A DNA stretch of 64,000 nt from the NCBI GenBank assembly GCA_963930645.1, contig OZ005660.1:246782731-246846730 (forward strand), read 5' to 3'. The notes under the pieces were generated by a model. That model saw only the letters and a program-made list of their open reading frames with translations. It did no database searches and had not been told where the DNA came from. Source of the stretch: Salticus scenicus. Its lineage: Eukaryota; Arthropoda; Arachnida; Araneae; Salticidae. Shown in pieces: positions 33,793-46,787 of this stretch; within the stretch, counting starts at the first letter, position 1; each line of letters begins with the position of its first letter. The translations under genes and the position numbers were made by a program.

Positions 33793-36384
33793 CACAAGAG
33801 AATTGTGAAAGTAGAATAAACAAAGAAAACTGAAGATAGAATAACAAGAAGTAAAGATATGTTAGCTTCAAATTACAAATAAACTAAGGAGAAAGTAAAA
33901 TGTGGCGTATACTATTAACAATAAAAATTAATTACACCAACTCATAATAATACAAACGAATCAGCTTGTCTAATGAATGCTGACAAATTAGCAATAATAA
34001 TAATAAATAGAGAAAATTCATATATATATATATACATATTTTTACAGATAAAAATATATGTGTGAAAATATACTAAGTCACGAAAACAATAAATGAATGA
34101 TCACTTTCCCTTAAAAAAGGAAAGAAAGAAAACATAAAACACAATAATGCAAAGAATGTGAGTAAGTTTTTCTTTAATATAATAAAATATAGCTAATTTA
34201 AAATTACCTAAAATGACCGAAAACAAATAATAATAATTTTCATTAAATAAAAAGTTTTTAAAGATTATTAACCAGTTAAGAAATTTTAATAAAGTATCTC
34301 ATAATACATTTAGGGGGAAAAAATTGATGATGTCCTAAAATTAAGCCACATTTTTAAATTTTTGAATTTACAAAAATTAATGAATTTTAAATCCTTAGTT
34401 TAATTCTACAAACGACATAAACTATATGTTATTAAACTGTATGTTACCAAATATAAAAATCTGATATCAGATTTTTCTCGTTTGTTTCAGTTTGTAATAG
34501 ATATTCATCTTTTTTGGTACGACAGGACTATCATTTTCAATCCGACATTTTAGTTTGTCATCACCTTGATTATGCAAGGATGTCTCCGAACATTCATTTA
34601 TACAATTTTATTTCTTTAGTTATAACAGAATTTCAAAATTGTAAAAACTTTTATACATTTGAAAATCGACTGTTAACTATCACACTGAAGAGTAGTAAAA
34701 TAAATAACTTAAACAAAAGTCCCTTCTTTCAGATAAAAGAAATTCAAACCAGTAGTAATTAAATAAAATAAAGTAAAAAATAAATAAAATGTTTGGATCA
34801 GCCATTTTTCTTACTTGTGTCGTAAATATTACTTTTGGCGTCATTTTCATTAGTTAAAGCTTCTTGCAGGCAATTGAATTGAAAATTATGTTGTAAATTT
34901 TTTTTACATTTTTCACACAGACAAATAAATAAATATGAATTTGATATATTTAGTTTATTTTTTATTTGGAGCGGAAAAAAGAAATATAATATCTCAAAAA
35001 AAAAAAATCATTGAATTTTTATTTAAATTAATATAGTAACCGTTACTAAGGAAAATAACTTTATAAATTCAAACAGGGAATGAAACAGATATACAAAGTA
35101 TGCAAAACAGTCCTGTCGTACAAAGTTAAATTTAGTCTTTGATAGTACTTTTTTCTAATTTATTTTATCAGTAAAAGAATAAAAAATAAAGGATTTTTCA
35201 CAACATACCCAATTGTTTATGACAAACATACTCACAAAAATCACTTTATATCAATACATTAAACAGCTTATTATTCATAAATAGCTTATTGAATTTTTCT
35301 AATACATAAGTTCACTCGCATTTATTTTTATATTTATTTTTTTTTTCATCGGCAGAAAGTTATTCTAATATCTATCGGAACAACTTTTTCAGAATAAGTT
35401 TCTAAATATTTGATATCCTATGTATGAATAAATATAGACGATAAAAGTATGCATCCATACCTACTTTTATAAAAATGTTGCGCGGAATATAGCTCAAGAA
35501 ATATAATAGTACATAGAATTCGATTAAATTGTCAGATAAATGCAAACAGTATTGGATAAACTATATATGACATTTAAATATGATTTAGTTTAAAGCATTT
35601 CTATATTACTAACAAGTACATAGTGGACTCTTGATAATTTGAATTCGGATAATTGGAATTATTATTCGGATTGAAACGTGTATAGCTCTGTAAAACTGCC
35701 TTAGATATTGAAATGAAGAGTGCTATGTAAATATGCTCTAGTATTTGAAATTTTATGAGGCTGTGTATCTATAAATTTTTCTTTCCAGAATTACCTTAGA
35801 ATGTTAGTTAAAAAAAATGCTTCATAATTTTATTTTATTTTCTGCAAATATATTAACTGTGAAGCTATGAAGCTGCCGTTTATAGAATAAAAACCGTAAT
35901 GCAAAATGAATGAAAAAGTACAACAAAGGTCTATATTGATGGAGATTTCAGTTTTTATGCTACTAACTATATGAAGTTGTCTATGTAGTGATTGTATGAA
36001 GCCCTCTGTGAAGCTATTTTAAAAAGCTTTCTATAAAGTTATTCTTTAAAAGTATTTGCAATGTATCTTTTATAATACGAAAAAAAAAAAAAAAAAAAAA
36101 AAGAATGAAATAATTGATACAATTTGTCTCGTAAGCAAAGATTATTTTTGAAATACGTTTCAGCTTTTCTAATAAATGTGAATTTTCTCTGGAGATATTT
36201 AATCAAGCTGCCTGTAAAGTTTTACTGTTACATTACTTTAATTTTTAAAAGTCTATAAACTTTCACTAATTTAATTATTAAAAACGAAATTTCCTTTTAA
36301 TTTATGTAATAATATTGATTTATAACCTCATTTTAAAAGCCGTTTAAATATTATTTTAATTATATTTCGTATACAGAAAATTTT

Positions 36385-36421
<37 letters not shown>

Positions 36422-39400
36422 TATTGAAAGATAAGATATTTTAAAGTTCATGTATTTTTTTAATTAATATTTTGTTTTACTAATTCCTTTACTTAAATTT
36501 TTATTGAATTATTTTATAGGAAATTTCATTTAGTTTATTCTTAGTCTTTTATATTTTTAATAATGTTCATATCCTGTGCTCTTAGAATTCAAATTAAGTA
36601 GAGTCCACTGAATTTTAATTAAAATTCACTTCCATAATTTTTTAAATATGCAGCTTAAATTTAAAAGTTGAATTAGAAATTCAAGAAATCGTATGACTGA
36701 TTTCATAATTAATATTTAAAACTAACTTTTCAGAGAATATTGCTTTAGATTGTATTATAGATAATAGTCACTAATTACATTAGATCTTAGAATTATAGTC
36801 AAGCAGCTGAAATCTAAATTTATACATATAATTTCCATATCTAAATATATATAAGCATGAATTAACTTTAAAAATAGGTATTCTTAATGTATACAACAAA
36901 CATGTGAAAGCAAAACATTCCGAGATATAGACTAGATTTACAGTTCCCAAATCGTATTTCACAAAATTTGAAAAAATAATCTGAATTTTCATACATTATG
37001 CCTCAGTGTAGCAAATTATATGATTTTCAGTTTCTTATCGGTGCACAAAATGCTTAAAAAATTTTCTTTTAAAAATATTGAATAAAGTTATTTGTTTGGC
37101 AATGATTGCTAAAACATAATTATTAAAATTCAATAAAAGAATCTTTCATGCTACATAGTTTATCCTATGACACATTATTATTTGATAATTAAAGTAAGAA
37201 AGCATGAGGGTTATAAATGTAATTTAATTTCCAATTTCCGTCGAAGATTTATTCAGGTTTTGTAGATTATGATATTATTTTATACAGCATGATAAATAAA
37301 GTAAGAAAATTTGCAGGTGATAAATCAGACATAATTTTCAAGATTCAGCAAAAAAATAATTTAAGCTTCATATATTATGATATGACACAATATGATATGT
37401 TAAAAAAAAATAAAAAAAAAAAAAAAGTGAAAAATGTTTAAATGCGATAAACGAAACTCAATTTCTAAGATTAAGCAAAAAGAGTCATATTATGTAGATT
37501 ATTATATGGCAAAAAATATATTAATAAATGAAATTAGTATCAGTTTCACTTGATAAATTTAATTAAGCATATAGGTTTCAGCAGAAGAATCATTCGCGTT
37601 TCACATAAAGTGACACAAATATTTTTAAGTTATTAAAGAAATAATAACATGATAAGTTTTAAATTTATATATAGAATAGAAAAGTTAATTGGATTGCGTT
37701 GACTACTGGCACTGTAAAAACTGATGAGATAAATAAAAATAGGCTGACCAGATCAAATTACCTTTATAATAGAAAAGCGTTAAAAATTGCTACAATTATC
37801 CAATTATGGATATATTTTTCAATGCTAATAAATAAGGACTAAAAATAAAGTATTATTGATTAATGGTTTACTTTCTACAATTTTTTATAACTTAGAAAAA
37901 TGTCTCTAAAAAAAGGAAGTCCCCATTTGTCCCCAGAAAATGGGGACATTTGGGTATGGGGGCATAATAAGATTATGGGGGAATAATAAGATACAATGTC
38001 TAAACTTTACAAAAAGAGTCATTTATACCATGCAGATTATCGTTTGATACTATGTAACTTGATAATTGAAATATACTAACCCTTACAGGGAAGAGATAAA
38101 TTTAATTATACATGTAGATTTCAGACGAATAATTATTCAAAATTTAACATAAAAGCGCAATATACCTTTACGGTTCTAATTCTAATATTTTACTGATATT
38201 TAATCTAACAAGTAAGATATAGCATTTAGGGTTTAGCTAAAGAAATAATTTAATTGCGCGTCTTATACATTAGAAAGATTTATTTATTTATTTATTTATT
38301 TACATTATTTATTTATATATTTATTTATTTTTATGTGTTAAAAAGAACATAATTTTTAAGATTAAGTAAAATAACTATTTAGGATTTGCAGATCATGATA
38401 TAACACAATAAAAATTCATAAGTTGCAATACCGTATACATTCCGTTCAGTAGAAAAAATTAATGCAACATCTAGGTTTGAGCTGAGGAATCATTCGAATT
38501 TTACACACAGGGATGCAATAAAAGCTGTACGTTTATAAATAAATAATAATAAAGCATGGACATTTTAATATGATAAATTAAATAGAGTATTTGGTCTCAG
38601 TTTTGGAGTTAATGGGATTGCACAGAATGTAGACAGAATAAAACATTTATGTGTTAAAAGAACCCCATTTTTAAAAATTCAAGAAAAAGATTATTCGTGA
38701 AACATTTGGGAACTGTTATCTAAATCACGAAAGAGAAATTCTTTAATACACATTTGAAGAATACAAGCTAATTATCAGTGCATATATTCATAAACAAGAA
38801 ATTTATAAATTAATGAATAGTTTGTGATAAAAAAAAAAATCTAGATTATTGGTAATAAATACTTCAACCAAAAGAATGAAAAGTTTTATACTGCAATTGG
38901 TCATAATAAATATATAACAAATAAATCTAAATTTCATTTAAACATAATCAATTTAATCTGATTATAGTGAGTGTTCATTAAATAACTTAAATTTGAAGGT
39001 AGTTTAATACATTCAAAATATTATAAATCATTTTCAGCGACTGCCTACTATTTAGTTATTACGGTTTCAGTAAAAGAATCAGCATAATTATGTTACAGAA
39101 TTACTTAAAATAAAAGCTTAATAGTTTAAACTGCAATAAAACATCAAATAAAAACAAATTACAAAACTTATTTTCAATTAAATGAAAATATTTTCAATAA
39201 TTACTTCAATAAAGGTAATTTAGAATCCATTTTGGGTAGATAGTCGTTGCAACGACAAAACTATTTGGAGAATAATTTAAAAATTCTCTTTTCAATTTAA
39301 TTTTTTGATTTGGCTAAAAAACGTTTGACTTCGAAAGTTTAACTTTATTTAATAATAATAATATCTTTGATAAATCTCTTATTTCGCAGATAATTAATCT

Positions 39401-42400
39401 AACTGAATGAATATTTAAATAAATAATAAATATGAATCACATATGTTGTATTCCACCAATAATCTAGAATTAAATTTCAGTGAGAGCATATGGTATTAAA
39501 TAAAAACAAATCACACAAATTTATAACTTAAATCATATAAAACGCCATTTATTAATTAACAATAGCATATTATTTTTACTAAACAGTCTACTATATAATA
39601 TTTCTACAAGAATTATCGTATTTTGTGTTATAGAATATATATGACAAATAGAACATTTTTCATTCAGTAATTAATGCAAGATTAATATATATAAGCCATG
39701 CATCATTTTAAAAATATTAGACGATACGATATTTTGATTTTGATGATGAGAAATTCAATTAAATGTTCAGAATACTTTACATGAAATGAATGAAACGTTT
39801 AAAAGCGTTTTTACAAATTAAATGATAAGTTTAGAGAACTTATCATAAAATAAATGAAACATTTTGAGCAACTTTACATAAAAAATTTCGTTTTTATACA
39901 AGATTGCTCTAATTTACGTCACATTTATATTTTAGACAGCACGCATTTCTAATTCACAATACTTAGTGATTCTAACTTGCATGCTTTTCTAATCGAATAA
40001 TATTCGAATTTTGTAGAATCGCATTTTCCCTTGCGAAAATAATCGAACATGTTTGAATCGAATATGTTTTTCGACATGATATATATATTTTTTAAAACAA
40101 TAATATGTATTTATCCACTTTAATCGATCTCAATTTGTCGAGTTATAAAATTAATACGATTTTTGAAAGAAAATCAGGTGTCATCTTTATCGATGCAAAA
40201 GCAACGCATTAATGTATTGCTCTGTATAATACACTTTTAACAGGTATGTTTATAGTGTATATCATAATATTTTATACGGAAAAACACGGTAAAATAAGTA
40301 ATAAAGTACAGTCTTACATGAAAACGAAAATATTTTAAAGTAAAATAAATAAGTAAATATCGACTTTAAATTTGAAAATAATATTAGACATTTCATACAT
40401 AATACAATGTAGTTTTGTTGATAGTTGAAAACATTATAAAATGTACATAATACATCTTTGGTGGTATGATAATTTATATCTTTTTCATTGAATAATTAAA
40501 AAAAAAAACAATAAAATCATTCAGTAACAATTAAATGTTAAACGGTATTTTGAAAAGATAATTCATACACAAATTAACATAAAATATTTTTTCTTATTTA
40601 CTCACATGAGATGTATTTTTTACGCAATGTTTTTAAATTAACCGACGCACATATGAAATAAAGTCCACAAACGATATTTATTATTAATCATTATGTTCAT
40701 TATTAATGTACACGCAACACCTTCCTTTTTATATATCCACTATTTACAGTTACCCAAATTAAGAGACTGAAAAATGAAAATACATACATTCATAGCCACA
40801 AATACTTATACAAATACTTATATGTATATAACACCATTTTTATATCTAAAGTTTCCGGAACATTAACATATAATAGAAATAAATATTTAGATAATGCAAT
40901 ATTTTTGCAATAATTCAGATCATCATAATTTTGTAAAACAAAAAATAATTAAAATATTTCTGGTTTCTATCATTATTTATATTACAACTTTTTTACATCT
41001 GGTATTTTAAATTAACGTATACACGTTTAGGAGAAAATTAATAATATATAATTATAATTAATTATTGTTATTCATACGAATTTATACAACTATTTACACC
41101 AGATAATTAAAGGTAACGAATTAAAAAAAATCCTAATAAATACATATACATATAAGATTATTCACTGATGTTTATACCCATAGACATATAAGAAATATGA
41201 AATACAAACAATTTTTTTATAAGTGTAATTTCAAACAAAATCATTTTAAAGAAAAAATGAAACTCTTTTGTTAATACAAAGTTTTTAATAATATTTCAGA
41301 CATAAAATTATTTAGCAAAACTGAGCCGAGTACACGATTTTAGTTAAATGATAAATTTGAGTATTTTTTTTTTAATTTAATGCATAGTTAATAATTATAC
41401 ATACAAATTTTTATGTATCGATTATGGATGCAGCTTACAACTTGAAGTATATTTTCAATGGTTATGTTTCAATATGTGGGAATAAAGTTTTCAAAAAAAT
41501 GAGACAGATGATTTGAACGATAAATATATTATCGCTAAGTCCATACAGAGTTCTTGTTTTGTTTATATGGCATATTATTATCCTGTTTCTATGAACTGTA
41601 TTAGTACTTGGAATTGATGTTTAATTTTATAAAATGTCTTTAATACGACGATAAATAATTTATCACATGAAATAGTTACTATCTTTTACTACATAATGAT
41701 ATATAAATTACAAAACTAGGAACAAAATATAAATTATAATGAGGAAGATTACATTTTTAATATCATATTTAAACATGCTACATAAATGAAAATGAAACAT
41801 AAACTAAAACCGAAGAAAACTACACATTATTATGTGGAAATCTAATTTTATAAAAATGCCTGTAATCTGGTAAAAATTAATTTATTACATGAACTAGTTA
41901 CTATTTTATGCTACATAAATGAATATACAATATAGAACTGGAAACAAAACATAAACTGTAAAGAAGAAGATCACATTTTTAGATATCATATATGATAATG
42001 TTACATAAATGAAAACAAAATAAATTAATATGAGGAGATTACACTTTCGATATCATATTTATAAATGGTCATAACAGAAAACAAAATATATACTATAACG
42101 AAGAATATTATGTCACACTGGAAAAAAAAAAAAAAAAGGGGTAAATCGAGTCTCTAAGGAGGGAGTTGATATTCTTTTGGTATAATACTGAAAACTAATT
42201 ACTTTTGGATTGTTTAAATCACTTTGAAACTAATAAACTTCATATCAAAAATGTTTAAAAAATTCTTCAGTAATTATTCTATATTTTCATCTATTTCTCT
42301 TCCGTAATATTTAGATTATAAGGGAAGGTTATCATTCTTTTACTATTCTTTACAAAGTCAGCTTGTCGATGTTAATCGTTTGTATTTTGGCAGGTCCAGT

Positions 42401-43079
42401 TATGATAAGGTAGTTCCTCAATTTCAAGTTTACTTATGGATGAAACGGTTCTTCAGTGTATTCACATATCCTATCTCATGCAAAAAGAATAGAAATATTC
42501 AATTTTTAGACGCAATAAAAATTGTATTTTCTCAGAACGCCTTATCGTATAACGAATCTTCACTCAACACCGTATTAGACACATAACAACGATTTTTCTG
42601 CACATTTTGTTACCGGCATTTGAAGAACGACATAGGTTCATACAAACACTTTACTTTGACTGGAGACTTTCTTTGCTGTATATGCTACCATATGCAATAA
42701 GTAAGAAATCGTATGTTCGAAACCATTGATAGAACTGCAGAAAACATTTTCATAACAACATAAAATGTTATATACTCACAAACATTTTCACCACTTCAGC
42801 CTGTTCTAAAGATGTCACTTCTGAAAAATATATCAATGAAAAACTATTTTTTGTAGTATTTGTTTTTCATGTAATACTTTTTCTAAGAAAAGTGTTTTGT
42901 TGTTTATCATTTATATAACCATTAACTTAGCTTGAATCCATTCGCTTTTAAAAGATGTACTTTCACTCCTTATACAATACCAAAGCTCATTGTCAGTTTG
43001 AAATAAGATGTAAAATTTACTCCATCCTAGTTGTAAAATATATTCCATCATCTTTGCCTTCATATTATAACAAATTTGA
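33665..43079. other. AT-rich gene desert
   Basis: About 9.4 kb of very AT-rich DNA without a recognised gene, RNA or mobile element. It contains (AT)n at 33764-33788, poly-A at 36080-36102, poly-T at 36391-36420, a small palindrome 'tccccagaaaatgggga' near 37934, and a TTTA run at 38280-38330. The 197-codon minus frame at 33071-33664 just before it has no recognisable content and repeats of E and F typical of microsatellite translation. Confidence 0.45.
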
Positions 43080-43460
43080 AAACCTTTCTTTCATTGAGGC
43101 ATAAACCTTAAAGAATATTTCTTTTCTTGAAACAGAAATGTTAAAGGTGTTGAATCAACTCGCAAACCTAACTTAATTCAAGCATATTCCTCTCTCTGAA
43201 ACCGAAAAGTTATTGAGTTATATTGAATTGAGTCGTAAATTTAACTTTATTCAAGTATATTACTTTCCTTGGAACTAAAATCTTATTCAAAGATACTGAA
43301 TTCAGTCGTATATCTAACTCCATACAAGCATATTTCTTTTTTTAACACTGAAACAGTATTCAAAGACACTATTTCAATTCAGTCACACCACCGACTCCAC
43401 TCAAGCATTTCTGTTTCTTAAAACCGAAACGATCTTAAAGGCCCTTATTTGTTCAAAACT
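43080..43460. repeat. Decayed ~85-95-bp tandem repeat beyond the glutamate receptor gene
   Basis: The pattern 'gaaac-gaaaagttattcaaaga…actgaattcagtcgta-atctaactt-attcaagcatatt-ctttc' recurs about four times. It lies past the candidate poly(A) signal of the receptor gene (transcription runs right to left), so it is probably outside the shortest mRNA. Confidence 0.7.
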
Positions 43461-43569
43461 CGGTGATACAGCAAATTGTTGTCAAGCATTTTTACTCTTT
43501 AAAATTATTAAAGGACACTGTTTGTTTGAGCACCAAGTGTAGATGCGATACGTTTTGTTTGGCTGTGTA

Positions 43570-43575
43570 TTTATT
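43570..43575 (-). promoter_or_regulatory. Candidate poly(A) signal AATAAA for the glutamate receptor
   Basis: On the minus strand AATAAA lies 54-59 nt after the second in-frame TGA (43629-43631) and ends the GC-richer exon-like stretch. The sharp change to AT-rich DNA after it supports a short 3' UTR, though AATAAA is common here. Confidence 0.5.
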
Positions 43576-43628
43576 TTCCAGGAGAGAATCAGCAGGTTGT
43601 TTCTTTCCGTCTGGTGAGTGTGTGTGTT

Positions 43629-43718
43629 TCAGACGTCTGATCCGGTACCCCTTCCATACCGGTAGTAGGTGGAGCCCTCCGGTTCCTTAACGAGGGGCTG
43701 CACCAGGGGGGCCTCGCG
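43629..43718 (-). CDS. Possible readthrough extension of the receptor tail
   Basis: After the TGA at 43719-43721 (followed by C), the same frame stays open for 29 codons (43632-43718): R-E-A-P-L-V-Q-P-L-V-K-E-P-E-G-S-T-Y-Y-R-Y, ending G-T-G-S-D-V, then TGA at 43629-43631. The codons are GC-rich like the exon upstream and unlike the surrounding DNA. The last residues, S-D-V, fit a class I PDZ ligand (S/T-x-V), which many glutamate receptors use for synaptic anchoring. UGA followed by C is a comparatively leaky stop context. That it is translated is inference; it may instead be plain 3' UTR. Confidence 0.4.
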   Translation of the reverse strand, partial: REAPLVQPLVKEPEGSTYYRYGRGTGSDV

Positions 43719-43904
43719 TCAGGAGGCAAACCCTTTGTCGGGGCTCGAAGAGGAGAAACCGGGCATGGGCATGAAGGGCAGTCCGTTTTCTTGGTGGGGT
43801 GTAGTGTCCTCGGTGGGTTCCTCTGATGTCTTGATGGGCTTGGTGGAACCACCACAGAAAATGGCGAATTTCAACTCCCGGCAGAAAGATTCACACAAGG
43901 ATTC
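43719..43904 (-). CDS. Ionotropic glutamate receptor, last exon (cytoplasmic tail)
   Basis: Follows the acceptor 'ttttcttctag' in phase 0 and encodes 61 residues, then TGA. It starts E-S-L-C-E-S-F-C-R-E-L-K-F-A-I-F-C, which joins to …F-I-W-K-S-R-K-V-P-S-E-E-R from 47650-47921. 'W-K-S-R-K…S-L-C…E-L-K-F-x-x-x-C' is the conserved membrane-proximal tail of kainate-type receptors. The rest is Pro/Ser/Glu-rich and ends G-F-A-S. Anchoring and phosphorylation are likely roles of this tail. It may be extended by readthrough (43632-43718). Confidence 0.9.
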   Translation of the reverse strand, partial: ESLCESFCRELKFAIFCGGSTKPIKTSEEPTEDTTPHQENGLPFMPMPGFSSSSPDKGFAS

Positions 43905-44409
43905 CTAGAAGAAAATGGAAAAAAACTGTGACACGGCAACGAAAAAATAATCAAATGTAACAAAACAAAAATTTAGATGTCCTTTGCCCATTCACATCGT
44001 ATTGAACACTTTATCTGCTTTAAAAAAATTTCTTATGTTGAAAAAAATAAATGAACAAACGACATCTAAAAAAAAAAAAAGTAAATTTTTCCCCCTTAAA
44101 ACTACAACTTGCTGAATTTATTTTTTTCTCTTAAATTCTCTACGCAAATGCATTTATTTCGAGATGTTAATTGTACATTCATTAACATACACGGGTAAGA
44201 TGTTATTAAATATGTATCAACTCTTGGCATATTGATTGTTTGGGTTTGGATTTTGTAACATCGCACTTCGGTCACTTTTCACACATTATAGTGGCTCTCT
44301 AATCTACCATTATTCTCAGGTCTGAGTGCATTACTATGACTCAGTACTGTAAGCTGTGTCACCCCCCCCCCTTACGTTGTAAAATAAAATAAAATCCTTG
44401 ATGGATAGC

Positions 44410-44577
44410 TAGGGCCCACGACAGGGGTTTAAAAAAATAGTAAAAGGCTGGCGGGGTGCCCAGCAATGGTACAAAATATCAATTGCATGGGCACCATTTG
44501 GGCAACCCTAAGACAGCAAAATGCCTTATGCACAAAATGCCTTACATATACAAAATACCTTATATATAGGATCCTTA
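44410..44577. repeat. Short diverged relative of family D
   Basis: Starts TAGGGCCCACGACAGG and ends 'tatatataggatcctta'. The 3' part repeats 'ggcaaccctaagacagcaaaatgcctta' from the end of the 8984-9541 element, with three tandem variants of 'aaaatgccttayata'. Target duplication not found. Lies in the last intron of the glutamate receptor. Confidence 0.55.
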
Positions 44578-45551
44578 CAAGGAAGGTCTACTTAAAACGC
44601 ATACTCAGAGTATTGTGAAAAAAAATTGCATAGATACTACTCACATAAGTAATACAAGATCAGTGAAATTTATCGGCAGAATCCCACTAAAAAGTCTACA
44701 AAACAATAAAATACTATATTCGAATATTTGGCACAAAAAGACAAAAAGTTCACGTGATTTGGTGAGCAGCAGCCTTTCAGCCAAATGCAAGCAATTTTAA
44801 TGTGCTTAAGAATTTCTTGAAAAACAAATCATTCTGAATAGCGTCACAGTAAATATAGTGTGAAGATAATCGATAAAAAAGTTGCTTGTTTCTCATACAA
44901 ACGTGGTATTTTATTAAAAATATTTCATTTTAGTTTAATATATAATGCGAGTTTCAAATATTGAAATTGCATGTCAAACATATGTTATACATGTCTTTAG
45001 TTGTTTAATCGGTAATTGGAAAAAAAAAATCTTCTGTATTTTACAACTTGAAAATATTCATTTTTACTTTTATTTAGCGTTTAAAATGAAATTTTACAAT
45101 TTGAAAAATTAAATTTATTTTTATTTTTTATTGAAAACAATGTCTTTCATTATTAACACGTATAATGTTGCTTGGATGCTGTATACATAACACATGGTAA
45201 AAAAAAAAAAAAAATAAAAATAAAAATTAATAAAAATAAAAATAGCATTCACAAGTGTTACTGAAAAAGAAATTAAATTAAAAAACTGCTTTGCTGAAAT
45301 ATTTAAAAAAAAATTAACTATGAATGTGTAAGTTATACAAATTTGAAAGCAATTCTAGTGATGCATATCCATTGTTTAACGAAATACAGTAAAATTCTGA
45401 TGAAAATAAGTATACTACCTAATTGCCTCTTCAAGATGTTAAACAAACTATAAGAAGAATGCTGTCAATTCCTGGCATAATGTGAAATCTGGAAATTCTT
45501 GCCGCGGTTTAAAAAGTGTCCAAACGAAGTTTAAATGATAACAAATAATAA

Positions 45552-45668
45552 CAGGAGACTTGGCGTTGGAATATTAAAACCCGAATAAATTACTACGTCA
45601 GAAACGCCAAAGAAAAATATTGGCCCAATATTTTTCTTTGGCGTTTCTGACGTAGTAATTTATTCGGG
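45552..45668. mobile_element. Tc1 end pair fused head to head (perfect 89-bp palindrome)
   Basis: Begins acaggagacttggcgttgg like the Tc1 element at 26241. From 45580 to 45668 it is a perfect palindrome with 44-bp arms around 45624: cccgaataaattactacgtc… against …gacgtagtaatttattcggg. The arms are the Tc1 inverted ends and no interior remains. The left outer ~23-28 bp has no partner on the right, the same asymmetry seen in the long copy. In the last receptor intron. Confidence 0.85.
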
Positions 45669-46585
45669 TGAAATTTAAATGTATAAAAAAAATTACGTGA
45701 AATGTATCATCGGCAGAAACAAATACAAAATGTAACTAATCGTAGAGAAAAAAATAAAAGAAATAAGAAGCATTTTTCTTCAGGGGTGTGGAGTAGAATT
45801 GTATATTGTAATGAAGCATCTTTCAATATCAAAGCGTATACTCATACAAATAAATTTGTTTTTGTGCCTTTTTGCAAATCCAAAGACCTTTTTTACACCC
45901 CCTCCTAATCTATGATTATTATTTAAACTCATAAAGAGATTAAAAACTTATATATATATATATATATTGATTAAAATTTGGTTTAAAGTTTGAATATATT
46001 AGCAAAAGATACACGGTTAAAAAATTGCTGTTACACAAATGTATTTTTTTAAGTTAAACTTATTTAAATTAATTTGCTACATAAAGTTAGAAAAAGTTAT
46101 TTGGTGAATTTTATCTAATCAGTGCAATGAAAAGTAAATTATATATATTTTTTAAAAAGTGTAAATTTTTAATGTGTAATTTATACTGAAATTTGAGTGT
46201 TAAATTTAAGTTTAAAATATTTTTTATCAATTTAAATTTTGATCTAAATTACTAGTTGTGAAATCGGTACTCTTCGAAAACACAAAACAGCGAGCTGATA
46301 AGTGATTGCCGTTTACCATTGTTTCATTTCCAAATTCCAATCGCTATGTGCATTTATTTTTTATTTTTATGCAATATAAATAAATGTGCATACTGTTTTA
46401 CTTTAAGCCATAATATTTAAAGCTCCAGTAAAACTTAAGCTTAGTTTAAGTATTTCACGTTAAACTAAAGGTTTTATAATTGGTTCGTTAGGTTTACTTA
46501 TAAATATAAATGTCGAAATTATAGTTATAAAAGTGTATTTATTTAAAGAAAATTTTCTTAAACTAGTTTAGCATGAAGTGTGGGG

Positions 46586-46787
46586 CAGTGGCGGCACGTG
46601 CACCGAAAATTGGTGAAGAGGCACACTGTATTTTACGCTGTATTCATTTATAGAATATAAAGTTACATTTAAATAAGTGTTTTTAGTTAATTTTAGTTAA
46701 GACCCTGCTTAATAAAAATTGTTATTAAAAAAAAATAAATATTATTTTTCAGCTCTTCACCTATTTTCGGTTTACGAGCCGCCACTG
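46586..46787. mobile_element. hAT-type MITE
   Basis: 202 bp with ends CAGTGGCGGCACGTGCACCG and CGGTTTACGAGCCGCCACTG and mirrored subterminal 'attggtgaagag' / 'ctcttcacctat'. The flanks are a perfect 8-bp duplication gtgtgggg (46578-46585 and 46788-46795). CAGTGGC ends with an 8-bp duplication are characteristic of hAT elements. Intronic. Confidence 0.92.

Noticed and set aside
43589..43908. Proline/serine-rich frames on both strands at the receptor's 3' end
   Set aside because: Out of frame with the phase-0 receptor exon, which has conserved tail residues.
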